64,000 nucleotides of DNA from Halorubrum sp. PV6 (GCF_003990725.2 NZ_CP030065.1:1-64000), one strand, 5' to 3'. Numbered from the stretch's first letter, positions 34,114 to 43,477 are shown. Program-made: numbers and translations. The notes: generated from the letters alone by a model not told the origin.

Positions 34114-34242
34114 TTAGATCTCTTCTGGAAGGCCGAAATAGTGGCAGGTAGTCGAGCCCATACTCTCGTCGGATACCGGGTTGTCTTCGGCGTCGCCGGC
34201 GCAAGCGCCCCAGTCGCGCGCGTCTGCGGAATACTTTACAAC
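34114..34242 (-). pseudogene. C-terminal remnant of an unidentified gene
   Basis: The minus strand reads VKYSADARDWGACAGDAEDN, then PVSDESMGSTTCHYFGLPEE and I to a stop at 34114-34116. Composition and flow look like the end of a real, Cys-containing protein, but upstream the frame is closed and no start exists. Not recognised. Bases 33965-34113 and 34243-34500 hold nothing else that I can support. Confidence 0.35.
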
Positions 34243-34500
34243 TGGGCGTAGCGAGCGCCTCAGCTAACACGGCCATCACTTATCCGAAATAATCTTCCAG
34301 CTTCAACTGGTCGAGGATATCAATCGTGCATAAATCGATGGTCCTCAAAGCAGTCAGAGAGAATACGATCTCTACCGGGAGTGGTGTCATCCGTGTCGTC
34401 ATTGACGAGTCGGACTCACCGACAGCGATCTCGGAAGTGTGGGTGGCGAATTTCGTGTTTCACAGGGAACCGACGGCTGATAGCGACGAGCCTAGCTGCG

Positions 34501-35772
34501 TCAGTGGTCGATGCGAGTAATCTCTTCGACGGGCCACTCGCTGAGGATCTCGACGCCGTTCTCGCGGACGACGACCATTTCCTCGACGCGAACACCCTGG
34601 CGCTCGGCGGGCTGCATGGTTTCGACGGCCATCGTCATTCCTTCCTCGATTTCGATGGGGTGGTCCGGCGAGATACCGCGCCAGATGAGCGGCGTCTCGT
34701 AGAGCTGGAGGCCTAGACCGTGCGCCCAGTGGTTGGTAGTCATCTGCCAGAAGTCGTCGGCGCCGTACCAGTCCATATGTTCGCCCTCTTCGTCCGGGAA
34801 GCCCTTGCAGATCTCGTCGGTGGTCGCGCCCGGCTTGATTCGTTCGAGCACGTCGTAGAGGTCGTCCCGAGCCTTCTCGTAAGCGTCTTTCTGGGGCTGG
34901 GTGGGCTCTCCGACGGAGAACGTCCGATAGTAGCAGGAGCGGTAGCCGAGATAGCCGATGTTGTAGAAGTCAGCGTAGACGAGGTCGTTTGGACGAATGG
35001 CACGGTCAGTAGTGTTGGCCTGATGTTTGGGCCAAGTGTTCGGACCGGAGGTGACGTACCCACCCTGAGCCATCGCGCCGTGGCGCCAGAGTTCACCGAC
35101 AGCCTCACCCCAAACTTCCGCTTCGCGCATTCCTGGTTTGGCGGCCTCGGTGATCTTCTGGAAGCCGGCTTCACAGATGGCCGCGACCTGTCGCAGGCAC
35201 TCAATTTCGTCACGAGTCTTGACCTTCCGAGCGTCGAGCATGATGTCTGTTGCGGCGCTGGTGTCGACATCGACGCCGCGGTCCTCGAACTTCTCAATAA
35301 GGGCAGCGCTACCGACGTCGATGCCCATCGGCTCGCGGGCGACGCCGTACTCCTCCATCGCAGTGTAGACGGTCTCGGCCATCTTGTCCTTAAGCCAGTC
35401 TCGAGCCGACTGTCGTGCAGCTGCGCGCGGAACGTTCCCCAGACCGGGACAAGCGTAGCGAATATCGTCTAGCCACGGACAGTTGAACCGCTGGTTCGAG
35501 GCGTGGTCGGCCGTGTCCCAGTGAACGATGTCGCCGTCTTCGGTCAGGAGCGTGTAGTGGTCAGCACCGCTACCACCAGTCATCGCGAGCCCGGTCACGT
35601 AACGGACGTTCGGGTCGTTGATTAGCAACATCGATCCCAGTTCCGAGTCCTGTAGTCGGTCCAGTGCCTTCTCTTTGCGCTCGCGTCGCATCCGCCGGAC
35701 GTCGATTCGTTCCTCCCAATCGACGGCCATGGTGCCACGCGTGCCTTCCATGTAGTCGCGTTCGTACATCAT
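34501..35772 (-). CDS. M24 family metallopeptidase/creatinase homologue
   Basis: A 423-residue protein with a creatinase-like N-terminal domain (residues ~10-165, SMLLINDPNVRYVTGLAMTG) and a pita-bread C-terminal domain. Candidate metal ligands are D in NDLVYADFYNIGYLG, H in NHWAHGLGLQLYETP, E in GMTMAVETMQP and E in GVRVEEMVVV. The second Asp of the usual DxG pair appears altered (YADFYNIGYLGY), so metal binding may be atypical, as in creatinase-type members without peptidase activity. The ATG at 35772 is chosen over an in-frame GTG at 35784. Given the context it may act on an amide or N-methyl substrate rather than on Xaa-Pro peptides (inference). Confidence 0.78.
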   Translation of the reverse strand: MMYERDYMEGTRGTMAVDWEERIDVRRMRRERKEKALDRLQDSELGSMLLINDPNVRYVTGLAMTGGSGADHYTLLTEDGDIVHWDTADHASNQRFNCPWLDDIRYACPGLGNVPRAAARQSARDWLKDKMAETVYTAMEEYGVAREPMGIDVGSAALIEKFEDRGVDVDTSAATDIMLDARKVKTRDEIECLRQVAAICEAGFQKITEAAKPGMREAEVWGEAVGELWRHGAMAQGGYVTSGPNTWPKHQANTTDRAIRPNDLVYADFYNIGYLGYRSCYYRTFSVGEPTQPQKDAYEKARDDLYDVLERIKPGATTDEICKGFPDEEGEHMDWYGADDFWQMTTNHWAHGLGLQLYETPLIWRGISPDHPIEIEEGMTMAVETMQPAERQGVRVEEMVVVRENGVEILSEWPVEEITRIDH

Positions 35773-35964
35773 AGATCGATACACAGAGGCCCATAATCAA
35801 ACTCCGGATTTCCTCCACCAAGATTTAGCTGACGGACTCTCCTGCTACATACGCATGATAAACGAGACAGACGTACAAGCGGTCAGGCGACAGTCCGTCA
35901 GTGAGAGTTCTTGACGGAGCTCTCGTCGAAGGATATACGTTGGGTTGCGAGTCATCGTATATAC

Positions 35965-36438
35965 ATGTCCAACCATCCGGCAGTCCGCGTCGACCACATC
36001 GGCATCGCTGTCGATTCCATTGAAACCGCTGAAGGCGTCCTCTTTGCCTTTGGCTGTCGGAAGCTCGTTGAGGAATCCGTCGAGGGGAGGTTCCGGTGGG
36101 CGCAGTACGATTTCAATCGTGGGGCATCCCGGCTCGAACTCATCGCACCCGAAGCTGAGGACACGTTCCTGACTAAATACCTTGATGAACACGGCCAGGG
36201 TCTGCACCACGTTACGCTGGAGGTCGCCGATATCGACGCCATCGCTGCAAAGATCAAGACGGCCGGGCTGAACGTCGTCGAGTACCGTGAGTACGACGAC
36301 TGGACGGAGGCGTTCGTCCCGCCGTCGAACCCGACTGGCGCACTCTTCCAGCTGTTCGAGTACCACGACAGCTACGACACGGGACGTCCGGCAAAGGAGA
36401 AACTCTACGTTGACGGCGAGCGCCTCAGCGACGAATAG
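35965..36438 (+). CDS. VOC/glyoxalase superfamily protein
   Basis: A 157-residue protein with two beta-alpha-beta-beta-beta modules. HIGIAVDSIETAEGVLFAFG opens the first with a metal-ligand His, SRLELIAPEAED gives the first Glu, GLHHVTLEVADIDAIAAKIK the second His, and GALFQLFEY the second Glu. This is the arrangement of methylmalonyl-CoA epimerase and related enzymes; length also fits. Whether it epimerises a CoA ester or acts elsewhere in the catabolic island is unknown. The ATG at 35965 begins the domain. Confidence 0.8.
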   Translation: MSNHPAVRVDHIGIAVDSIETAEGVLFAFGCRKLVEESVEGRFRWAQYDFNRGASRLELIAPEAEDTFLTKYLDEHGQGLHHVTLEVADIDAIAAKIKTAGLNVVEYREYDDWTEAFVPPSNPTGALFQLFEYHDSYDTGRPAKEKLYVDGERLSDE

Positions 36439-36462
36439 CGGGAGCCCGTCGGAAGCCCGAGC

Positions 36463-37425
36463 TTAGACCAAGTCGAGACCATTTTGTTCGCGTAGCGTGT
36501 TTATATATGAGCGGAAGCCCGCTTCGAGGCCGTACTCGACCTCGTACCCGAAGTCTTCCTGTGCGGCGGTCATATCGAGGTTCTGCGTCCAGGGAAGCTC
36601 GCCCTCGTCGGATACCTCCAGCTCGGCGTCGGGGATGATTTGACGAACAGTGTCGGCCGCTTCCTGAATTGTCGCGAGGACACCACGGACGTTGTAGATG
36701 CGCTGGCTGAGCGCAGATTCGTCGACGAAGGTTGCCTTGCGGAACGCCTGTGCGATGTCACGAGCATGCTGCCAGTCGATAACCTGGTTGCCGTACTTGA
36801 CACTGAAAGACTCGCCGAGTGCGGGCTTCTCGATGATGTTGGCGAGAAACGCGGAACCGCCAGTCTCGCGGTACGGCCCGTACGCGACGGTTGGACGCAA
36901 CGCGACGTGGTCGACGTCGTAATCCTCGTGGTAGACGCGGGCCTGATGTTCGTTGTACTCCTTAGTCGCGCCGTAGAGGGTGTCGGGATAGACGAGTTCG
37001 TCTTCGTTAACGTACTCTGCGTCGTAGTTATTCGGAGGAGCATACACTGCGGCGCTGGACGCCCAAGTGACCCGTTCGACTTGGTCGTCAAGAGTCCGCG
37101 CAGCCTCGAAAACGGCGTTCGTCCCCTGAATATTCACGTCAAGTGCCGCACGCGGGTTATCGCGTGCGGTGTTCGTAAGCAGGGCCGCGAGATGGACGAT
37201 GTGAGTCGCGCCTGTCTGTTTGACTGCACGTACCACGTCGGTTGGCTCGGAAACATCGCCGCGACGAATTGCTACATCGTTGGAGACGCCGAGCTTCGAA
37301 AGGATTCGGTCGTCCGTCGAAAGGTCGTACGCGACAACTTCGTGACCCGCATCGACAAGATCCTCGACTACGTAAGAACCAAGGAAGCCGGTTCCGCCAG
37401 TAACGAGTACTGTATTGTCTGTCAT
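36463..37425 (-). CDS. NAD-dependent epimerase/dehydratase (extended SDR)
   Basis: A 320-residue extended SDR. NAD-binding TGGTGFLGSYVVEDL at residues ~9-23, D at the end of strand 2 (VVAYDLS) indicating NAD specificity, HLAALLT, catalytic Ser region ASSAAVY and YGATKEYNE with the Tyr-x3-Lys pair, followed by LRPTVAYGPYRETGG. It looks like the UDP-sugar epimerase or L-threonine dehydrogenase branch. In a catabolic setting it may oxidise a hydroxy-acid or hydroxy-amino acid. The ATG at 37425 gives the usual short N-terminus. Confidence 0.85.
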   Translation of the reverse strand: MTDNTVLVTGGTGFLGSYVVEDLVDAGHEVVAYDLSTDDRILSKLGVSNDVAIRRGDVSEPTDVVRAVKQTGATHIVHLAALLTNTARDNPRAALDVNIQGTNAVFEAARTLDDQVERVTWASSAAVYAPPNNYDAEYVNEDELVYPDTLYGATKEYNEHQARVYHEDYDVDHVALRPTVAYGPYRETGGSAFLANIIEKPALGESFSVKYGNQVIDWQHARDIAQAFRKATFVDESALSQRIYNVRGVLATIQEAADTVRQIIPDAELEVSDEGELPWTQNLDMTAAQEDFGYEVEYGLEAGFRSYINTLREQNGLDLV

Positions 37426-37446
37426 CGTTGTGTAAAAACTGCACAC

Positions 37447-37925
37447 GGAGAGATATGAAAAAGGTTGTTATCGGCTGGATTCGGCAACGATCCACCCACT
37501 AGCAGCCATTTTATCCACCCGTCGACAGTACGTGGAATTCAGCGAAATCCTGCGATCCTGGCGGACTCATCGACGTCTTGGGTATCGCATACGATCATGA
37601 CACTGTCGATGGCGGGACGCTTTCCATGTCCGGGCACGTTGGCTGGAACGAGGGGTTCCAAGTTGAAGACGAGGATGCCCATTCAGACGAACAATGGGTT
37701 TGAGGGCGTCAGGGTACTGGTTGACGTCGTCAACAGACGACTCGGTCTGGGGGATAGACCGCTCACTTCCCCTGCCTTCTCGTGAAGCCTGAAGCTCGTT
37801 TGAGGTCACGAAAGCGGCCGACGACGAGACGCCACACTCCCGTCTGAGGATGCTCGGCCATTGGGTCTCGCCCAGAAGATGCGTTCGTCGAAATCGAAGT
37901 TGAACTCCCAGCCGATGGCTGACCG
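37447..37925. other. Gene-free region with probable decayed coding text
   Basis: No intact gene. On the minus strand short runs look protein-like in different frames (for example MGILVFNLEPLVPANVPGHG followed by KRPAIDSVMIVCDTQDVDES, and IGWEFNFDFDERIFWARPNG), suggesting an old gene broken by shifts. I cannot identify it. Confidence 0.35.
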
Positions 37926-39629
37926 TTACTCGTGGAGACCACCGACAGACTCGTAGAACGAAGACTGTAGCGACCTGACCATCTCCTCGTCGCGGTCAAT
38001 CCGCACGTCAATTATAAAGGGCACGTCGGCGCTCGTTCCCTCCGCGAGTGCGTCAGCTAGGCCGTCAGGTGTAACGACCTGAGTCGCCCGTGCGCCAAAG
38101 GCTTCGGCAATCTTCGTGAAGTCGGTGTCGTGGAACTCAACGCCAGCGATGTCGTCATTCTCGTGTTGCATTTGACGGACCATCCCGAGACTGGTGTCGT
38201 TGAGCACGACAAGCGTGGGGGAGACGCCGTGGTCGACGGCAGTCTCGACGCTGGTCATCGTCATCGCGAAGCCGCCGTCACCCGCGACACCAATGACGTC
38301 CTTGTCCGTCGTGATCGCGGCGGAGACGGCAGCAGGGGTTGCCCACCCCATCGCGCCGACGCCGCCACTGCCGAAGTAGGTCCGCGTGGCCGGTGTTTGG
38401 AGATAGTTCAGTAGCCAGAAGCGGTTGTTTCCAGAGTCTGCAGTCACGATGGTGTCCTCGTCAACGACGGCCTCTATCTCTTTGACCGCGCGCTGAGGCT
38501 TGATCGGTGATGCGTCGGATTCACAGCGGGGGTCGTAGAAGGACTCTCGTGCACTCGCAGCGCGGCCATGTGCCCACTCGTTACCAACGCCGTCGGGAAG
38601 CGTTTCAGCCACGTCAGCGAGGCTCTGTTCGCCGTCGCCGATAAGCGCTACGTCGGCGGGATAGACCCAGCCGGCGTTGCGCGTGTCGATGTCAGCATGG
38701 ATGATGGTCTGCTCGTCGGGGCGGATGAAATCCGGTGCCTGCCAGTTGGTGTCCATAGGGTTCATCCGACAGCCCACGATGAGGAGCATGTCAGCCTCGC
38801 TGACAACTTGATTAGCACCCTCGTGGCCGAACGACCCGATAACGCCCGCCGCTAGTTCGTGAGTTTCGGGGAACGTCGACTTCCCGAGATAGGAGGTGAC
38901 AACGGCAGCGTCAGCGGCTTCTGCGAGGATCTGGAGTTCGTCGTAGGCGGCGGCGGCATGGACTCCGTTTCCTGAGATGATGACCGGCCGCTCAGCCTCA
39001 GCGAGTGCGTCGACGGCGGTCGCTACGTCCGCACTGTCGGGTCGGGATTTCCAGTTTCGGACTTGGTCGTGCCCGTCCCAGACGGGCGGCGTGGGGTCCT
39101 CTGGCATCTCCTCGGTAACAGCATCGCCGTCAAGGATGACGGCAGTCGGTCCCGGGCGTCCCGCAGTGGCGTGTTTGAACGCGAGCTGGAGACTGCGGAT
39201 GGTTTCGGTTGGCGAGCGTGGGAACCAATTCTCTTTGGTGTATGCATCGAGCGCGGCGGGCAGGTCGATTCCGCCGTAATCCCCGCGAGATTGCTGGTAG
39301 GGCGCAAGCGTCGAGTACTCTCCACGCTCGCTCGCTTCGGTAATGGTAACCATCGGTGAGGAAGCGAGGTACCCCTCCATCTGCCCGACGGCACCGAGGC
39401 TACCGATCCAAGGGCCCTGCCCGGTGAGCACGCCTGGTTGGCCGGTCAAACGACCACGCATCTCGGCCATGACGCTGGCCTCGCGTTCGTCTCGGGGGCG
39501 GATCATCGTGACATCGTAGTCGGGGACGTGGTCGAGAATCTCGATAACGCGGCCGCCGGGGTAGCCGAAGATGTACTCGACGCCCTGTTCTTCCAACTCT
39601 GCGACGAGGCGCTCGCTAACTTCAGTCAT
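37926..39629 (-). CDS. ThDP-dependent acetolactate-synthase-like enzyme
   Basis: A 567-residue enzyme of the ThDP (TPP) decarboxylase/synthase family with three domains: pyrimidine-binding (1-170; EQGVEYIFGYPGGRVIEILD, candidate catalytic E50 in RDEREASVMAEMRG), central (about 185-320; RPVIISGNGVHAAAAYDELQ) and pyrophosphate-binding (about 350-540; GVAGDGGFAMTMTSVETAVD through LNDTSLG, the GDG-x-N motif). It is not clearly an acetolactate synthase, since the first-domain signature differs; a 2-keto-acid decarboxylase or a lyase is possible. The ATG at 39629 overlaps the EthD gene by 8 bases, so the two are coupled. Confidence 0.83.
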   Translation of the reverse strand: MTEVSERLVAELEEQGVEYIFGYPGGRVIEILDHVPDYDVTMIRPRDEREASVMAEMRGRLTGQPGVLTGQGPWIGSLGAVGQMEGYLASSPMVTITEASERGEYSTLAPYQQSRGDYGGIDLPAALDAYTKENWFPRSPTETIRSLQLAFKHATAGRPGPTAVILDGDAVTEEMPEDPTPPVWDGHDQVRNWKSRPDSADVATAVDALAEAERPVIISGNGVHAAAAYDELQILAEAADAAVVTSYLGKSTFPETHELAAGVIGSFGHEGANQVVSEADMLLIVGCRMNPMDTNWQAPDFIRPDEQTIIHADIDTRNAGWVYPADVALIGDGEQSLADVAETLPDGVGNEWAHGRAASARESFYDPRCESDASPIKPQRAVKEIEAVVDEDTIVTADSGNNRFWLLNYLQTPATRTYFGSGGVGAMGWATPAAVSAAITTDKDVIGVAGDGGFAMTMTSVETAVDHGVSPTLVVLNDTSLGMVRQMQHENDDIAGVEFHDTDFTKIAEAFGARATQVVTPDGLADALAEGTSADVPFIIDVRIDRDEEMVRSLQSSFYESVGGLHE

Positions 39630-39948
39630 ACCGTTCGCCCAACTGCACTGTTTCTTCGACGATGAGACGAGGCCCAGCTTCAAGATCGATGAACTCCGCG
39701 GCGTCGTTTTGAACCGCGTTCCCGATCTCCGAGTCAAAGGCCTCCCCCAACGTGGCCATGTCTTCGAAGTACAGTTCGAGCACTCCGTCGAAGTCAGTGT
39801 TCTCGGGTCGGGTGGGGACCGACGTGACGTACCGTTCGAGTCCTGGCAGGTCCTTCGCAATCTCTGCATGTTCGCCCTGCCAGCGTTCAGCGAACTCCTC
39901 GTGTGTGACTCCGTCCTTGCGGACGAGTAGGTCGACTATTTTTGGCAT
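39622..39948 (-). CDS. Single-domain EthD family protein
   Basis: A 108-residue EthD-type protein (MPKIVDLLVRKDGVTHEEFA, EIAKDLPGLERYVTSVPTRP, DFDGVLELYFEDMATL). It is related to each half of the tandem protein at 28368. It precedes and overlaps the ThDP-enzyme gene. EthD-type proteins occur beside oxygenases and lyases; the exact role is not established. Confidence 0.82.
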   Translation of the reverse strand: MPKIVDLLVRKDGVTHEEFAERWQGEHAEIAKDLPGLERYVTSVPTRPENTDFDGVLELYFEDMATLGEAFDSEIGNAVQNDAAEFIDLEAGPRLIVEETVQLGERYD

Positions 39949-40051
39949 ACGTTGTTGTCATCTTATCCGTGTGACTTTTGTCTATCGGTTATTCGTTCTT
40001 CAATTGATCAGTAGTTTTGGTGCCAATCCGTCCAAGTTTGTCTCGTGCAGC

Positions 40052-40068
40052 GTTCGGCTCTTTCGAAC
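40052..40068. promoter_or_regulatory. GTTC-N9-GAAC palindrome at iclR gene 2
   Basis: GTTCGGCTCTTTCGAAC lies 3 bases before a TATA-like CCTTTGTAAAG (40073-40083) and 36 bases before the IclR start. The same 17-bp architecture recurs at 41165 and 41552. It also lies in the divergent region serving the EthD-ThDP operon. Confidence 0.5.
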
Positions 40069-40104
40069 CAAACCTTTGTAAAGAGCTCGTCCTTAACTAA
40101 GTGT

Positions 40105-40875
40105 ATGACAATGCCAAACAATACTAACAGGCCGGTCGAGACCGTTGAGCGTGCGATAGACATAATCGAATATCTGAAGCAGAATGAGTCAGCGCCTGCC
40201 TCCGAGATCACCGACCACCTCGGCTGTGCAAAGAGTACGGCACACCGGCACCTCAAGACTCTCGAAGCAAACAGTTTCCTTATCGAGAAAGAAGACGAGT
40301 ATCGATTGGGTCTCCGGTTCCTTGACTACGGAACCGTCGCACGAGATAGGTACACACTCTACCGAGAGGCAAAGCCGAAGGTCGACAGCTTGGCTGCCGA
40401 GACGGAGGAGAAAATTTGGTGTGCCGTCGAAGAGCACGGGCGAAGCATCCACATTTACGGGGCGCAGGGAAAACGCTCAGTCCAGACGTACGCCCATGTC
40501 GGTCACCGGAACTACCTCCATCAACACGCGGCGGGTAAAGCGATCCTAGCCAACCTTCCGGACGAAAACATCGAACATGTTATCGACCGCTACGGACTTC
40601 CCGCCCGGACGCCAAACACAATCACTGACAGGGACGAGCTATGGGAGGAAATCGAGTCAATACGGGAGCGGGGCTACGCATTTAATCTGGAGGAGTCTGT
40701 TGAGGGACTGCACGCACTCGGAGCACCCATCACCGACGAGAACGACGCTGCAATCGGCGCAATCAGTATTTCAGGTCCAGCGACTCGTCTCGAAGGTTCA
40801 TTGCTCAGGGACCAACTCCCAGGACTCTTACTCGGTACAGTCAACGAGATCACAATCAATCTGGCACACGTCTGA
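40105..40875 (+). CDS. IclR family transcriptional regulator
   Basis: A 256-residue regulator. Winged helix at residues ~10-70 (VERAIDIIEYLKQNESAPAS, then GCAKSTAHRHLKTLEANSFL) and effector domain to the end (LYREAKPKVDSLAAETEEKI; NYLHQHAAGKAILANLPDEN; GAPITDENDAAIGAISISGP). It is a clear relative of the regulator at 21909. The ATG at 40105 is preferred because the TATA-like box lies about 25 bases upstream; a longer frame starting at 40045 would run through promoter elements. Its position between the ThDP operon and the beta-oxidation genes suggests control of either or both. Confidence 0.88.
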   Translation: MTMPNNTNRPVETVERAIDIIEYLKQNESAPASEITDHLGCAKSTAHRHLKTLEANSFLIEKEDEYRLGLRFLDYGTVARDRYTLYREAKPKVDSLAAETEEKIWCAVEEHGRSIHIYGAQGKRSVQTYAHVGHRNYLHQHAAGKAILANLPDENIEHVIDRYGLPARTPNTITDRDELWEEIESIRERGYAFNLEESVEGLHALGAPITDENDAAIGAISISGPATRLEGSLLRDQLPGLLLGTVNEITINLAHV

Positions 40876-41164
40876 TCCGGTTACTCGGTAGAAACTGCTC
40901 CTCAGTATGCCAGTTCTTGTTACCACTCCGAAAGTACAAGCAGAATAGTTCAAATCACGAGGTCATTATTTCGAGCCTTTCCGCCTGTGTGCTGTGCTAT
41001 TTTGTCGCACGGCCTGTTCATTCTGGTCGAACGGCTTGACAGACATTGAGCCGTACGCCCTAACGGTGCCTGGACAAAATCATGCGTCTTATCAGCAAAG
41101 GTACCGATATCTAGTATGTTGAATCAAGAGTGGTGGCACCGTGACGAGTACCTCAAAAATATTC

Positions 41165-41568
41165 GTTCGAATAAATAGAACGTGTGCCACTGTGCGGGAT
41201 CGATCGGCCAACCAATACGAAAAGAGCGGACCGTACCGAAATTCATTACACTCGTACGGTTGTAATGGAAGCGGGATGTAAATACGATACCGGCCGTCGC
41301 AGCAAGAGTCGCCACGCCGTGTGGCGTGATTTCAGGAGATTCATACCGACAGATCAACACTGAGACCGATGAACGTGAGATTTAGAGCGTCTCTAACAGT
41401 AGATTTGATGAGAGTGAACAACAGCTTCAGGGAACTGTGGCTGTGAACTCCGTATCTTGAAGAAGATGCCGCCTAGGACTCGCCTCGAGGCTGATGAGAG
41501 TCCGGCCAGTACGCTAACCGTCTGTTGTTCACATTAAATAAAGATCAATACGTTCGAATAACTAGAAC
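41165..41568. repeat. Two GTTCGAATAA(A/C)TAGAAC sites
   Basis: GTTCGAATAAATAGAAC (41165-41181) and GTTCGAATAACTAGAAC (41552-41568) differ at one base and share the GTTC-N9-GAAC layout of the site before the IclR gene. Both lie in AT-rich surroundings. Confidence 0.5.
41414..41532. mobile_element. Possible MITE with GTGAACAACAG ends
   Basis: GTGAACAACAG (41414-41424) and CTGTTGTTCAC (41522-41532) form a perfect 11-bp inverted repeat around 97 bp with no coding potential. No clear target duplication, so the assignment as a mobile element is tentative. Confidence 0.4.
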
Positions 41569-41686
41569 AAGCTCATAGGGACAAAAAGTCCGAAAACCGT
41601 TGTACAGTCGGCTTCGCTACGTCAACAAGCACAAAAGTTGCTGTTCGACACTGTAGAACAACTGTACCACTAACACCGCGAGATAG

Positions 41687-42496
41687 TCAGCCGCTGGGCC
41701 ACTCGGGGTCGCGGTCCTCGAAGAACGCGTCGATGCCCTCGTTCTTGTCGCCGGTGGCGAACAGTTGTGCGAAGAGTTCTGCCTCGTACTCGATGCCTGT
41801 CTCAAGATCCATCCGGGACGCAGCCTTGACGGATTTCTTAGCGAATTCGAGCGCGACAGGGCTTTTTTCTGCTATAGCGGCGGCGAGGTCGTACACCCGG
41901 TCGTCGAAGCCGTCGTCGCCGTAGACTTCGTCGACGAGGCCGATGTCAGCGGCTTCCTCGGCGTCAATAAGTTCACCCGTGAGGATGAGTCGCATCGCGT
42001 GGCCCTCACCGACCAGTCGTGGAAGCCGTTGGGTTCCGCCGCCGCCTGGCATGATGCCGAGGTTGATTTCGGGCTGACCGATTTTCGCGTCCTCGTGTGC
42101 GATGCGGAGATCACACGCCTGAATCAGTTCACAGCCCCCGCCGAGCGCGTGCCCGTTGATGCGGGCGATGACCGGCATCGGGCAGTCGTCGACGCACTCG
42201 TAGACCCGCGGTCGCTTGCTGGCTTCACGCTGTTCAAGCGCGTTTCGTTCGCGGAGTTCATTCACGTCGGCGCCGGCAACGAACGCGCCAGAATCTTTAG
42301 CCCCTGTCAAGACAAGCGCGCGAAGATCGCTGTCCGGAACCTCCTCGAGCACCTGCTTGAGCTCCTGCCGGAGTTGTGCGTTAAGCGCGTTTCGTGCGTC
42401 AGGCCGATACAATTCGATGGTCGCGACCTTCTCGACACGGTCACCCATGCTGACGTTGACTGTCTCGCAGTCGGCGGCGGTCTCCTCGATAGACAT
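41687..42496 (-). CDS. Enoyl-CoA hydratase (PaaF-like)
   Basis: A 269-residue crotonase-fold enzyme. Oxyanion-hole motif GAFVAGADVNEL and INGHALGGGCELIQACDLRI, followed by PEINLGIMPGGGGTQRLPRL containing the second catalytic Glu position (the first, in GGGCELIQA, is also present). Both Glu residues support hydratase activity. It overlaps the hydroxyacyl-CoA dehydrogenase gene by one base (TAATG), so the two steps of beta-oxidation are cotranscribed. In the phenylacetate pathway the pair would act on 2,3-dehydroadipyl-CoA. Confidence 0.9.
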   Translation of the reverse strand: MSIEETAADCETVNVSMGDRVEKVATIELYRPDARNALNAQLRQELKQVLEEVPDSDLRALVLTGAKDSGAFVAGADVNELRERNALEQREASKRPRVYECVDDCPMPVIARINGHALGGGCELIQACDLRIAHEDAKIGQPEINLGIMPGGGGTQRLPRLVGEGHAMRLILTGELIDAEEAADIGLVDEVYGDDGFDDRVYDLAAAIAEKSPVALEFAKKSVKAASRMDLETGIEYEAELFAQLFATGDKNEGIDAFFEDRDPEWPSG

Positions 42497-43383
42497 TACG
42501 AGTCACCCCAGTCGCCGCTCGTGCCGACAACTTCGCCGTCTTCCCAGAGATAGAACCCTTCGCCGGACTTCTTGCCGAGCTTTCCAGCACGAACCTTTCG
42601 TTTGAGTATCTGTGGCGGTTTAAATCGCTCACCCAGCTCCTCGCGGAGGTACTCAAGAATATCGAGTCGCACGTCGAGACCGACCACGTCGCCGAGTTCA
42701 ATCGGACCCAGCGGGTGATTATAACCAAGTTCCATCGCCGTATCGATATCCTCCGGTGAGGCGACGCCCTCTTCGACCATCCGCATCGACTCCACACCGA
42801 GCGCAACGCCGAGGCGAGAAGAAGCAAAGCCCGGAGAATCCATCACTTCGATGGGCGTCTTCTCGATCCCTTCCACGAACTGGCGAGCGCGCTCAACCGT
42901 CTCGTCGCTCGACTGCTCTGCAGTGACGATTTCGACCAGTTTCATAATGTGGACCGGATTAAAAAAGTGTAACCCGACTGCCCGGCTGGGATGGTCAAGA
43001 GCGCTGGCAATTTCAGTCAATGACAGCGACGACGTGTTTGATGCGATGATCGTGTCGGGGGCGACGTGTGACTCGACATCTGTCACCGTATCGTGTTTAA
43101 TCCCCATCTCCTCGGGCACTGCTTCGATGACGATGTCTGCGTCGGTTACGGCCGACTCGAGCGATGTGGTGCCTGAGAGGCGGTTAAGCGTCGCATCGGC
43201 TTCGTTCTGTGTTACTTTGTCTCGTTCGATACCCGCCTCAAGATTCGATTCGATGGCGGCCAGACCGTCTGCGACGAACTCCTCGTCGATGTCGCGGACT
43301 TGGACGTCGTGGCCGGCCATGGCCGACACTTGGGCGATGCCGTGGCCCATAGTACCGGCTCCGAGTACAGCTACTTGCATCAT
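42496..43383 (-). CDS. 3-hydroxyacyl-CoA dehydrogenase (PaaH-like)
   Basis: A 295-residue enzyme. NAD-binding VAVLGAGTMGHGIAQVSAMA with D at the end of the next strand (VQVRDIDEE), catalytic His in RAVGLHFFNPVHIMKLVEIV with the SNTSSLSLTEIA motif before it, and the C-terminal dimerisation domain (FASSRLGVALGVESMRMVEE; DTAMELGYNHPLGPIELGDV). It would oxidise 3-hydroxyadipyl-CoA. The start could be the first or second of two adjacent ATGs. It is divergent from the thiolase gene at 43478, with an AT-rich TTTAATATCA box between them. Confidence 0.92.
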   Translation of the reverse strand: MMQVAVLGAGTMGHGIAQVSAMAGHDVQVRDIDEEFVADGLAAIESNLEAGIERDKVTQNEADATLNRLSGTTSLESAVTDADIVIEAVPEEMGIKHDTVTDVESHVAPDTIIASNTSSLSLTEIASALDHPSRAVGLHFFNPVHIMKLVEIVTAEQSSDETVERARQFVEGIEKTPIEVMDSPGFASSRLGVALGVESMRMVEEGVASPEDIDTAMELGYNHPLGPIELGDVVGLDVRLDILEYLREELGERFKPPQILKRKVRAGKLGKKSGEGFYLWEDGEVVGTSGDWGDS

Positions 43384-43477
43384 TTACAGCGACAGTACCG
43401 AAGAACAAAAACATTGCTTGCCCGCCACGCGCCAGCCAGTGATTTAATATCACACCCACAATAGAGTCTAGTCACTG

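Larger units (their letters stand above)
40876..41686. other. Gene-free region with operator-like repeats
   Basis: Some 810 bases with no supported gene between the convergent ends of the IclR and enoyl-CoA hydratase genes. It holds the two GTTCGAATAA-N-TAGAAC sites and an inverted-repeat element at 41414-41532. Confidence 0.6.

Noticed and set aside
34326-34520. 64-codon frame on the plus strand
   Set aside because: No motif, overlaps the end of the M24 gene, and lacks a promoter-like sequence.
37926-39869. 647-residue version of the ThDP enzyme
   Set aside because: The extra N-terminal ~80 residues are out-of-frame reading of the EthD gene; the family start is at 39629.
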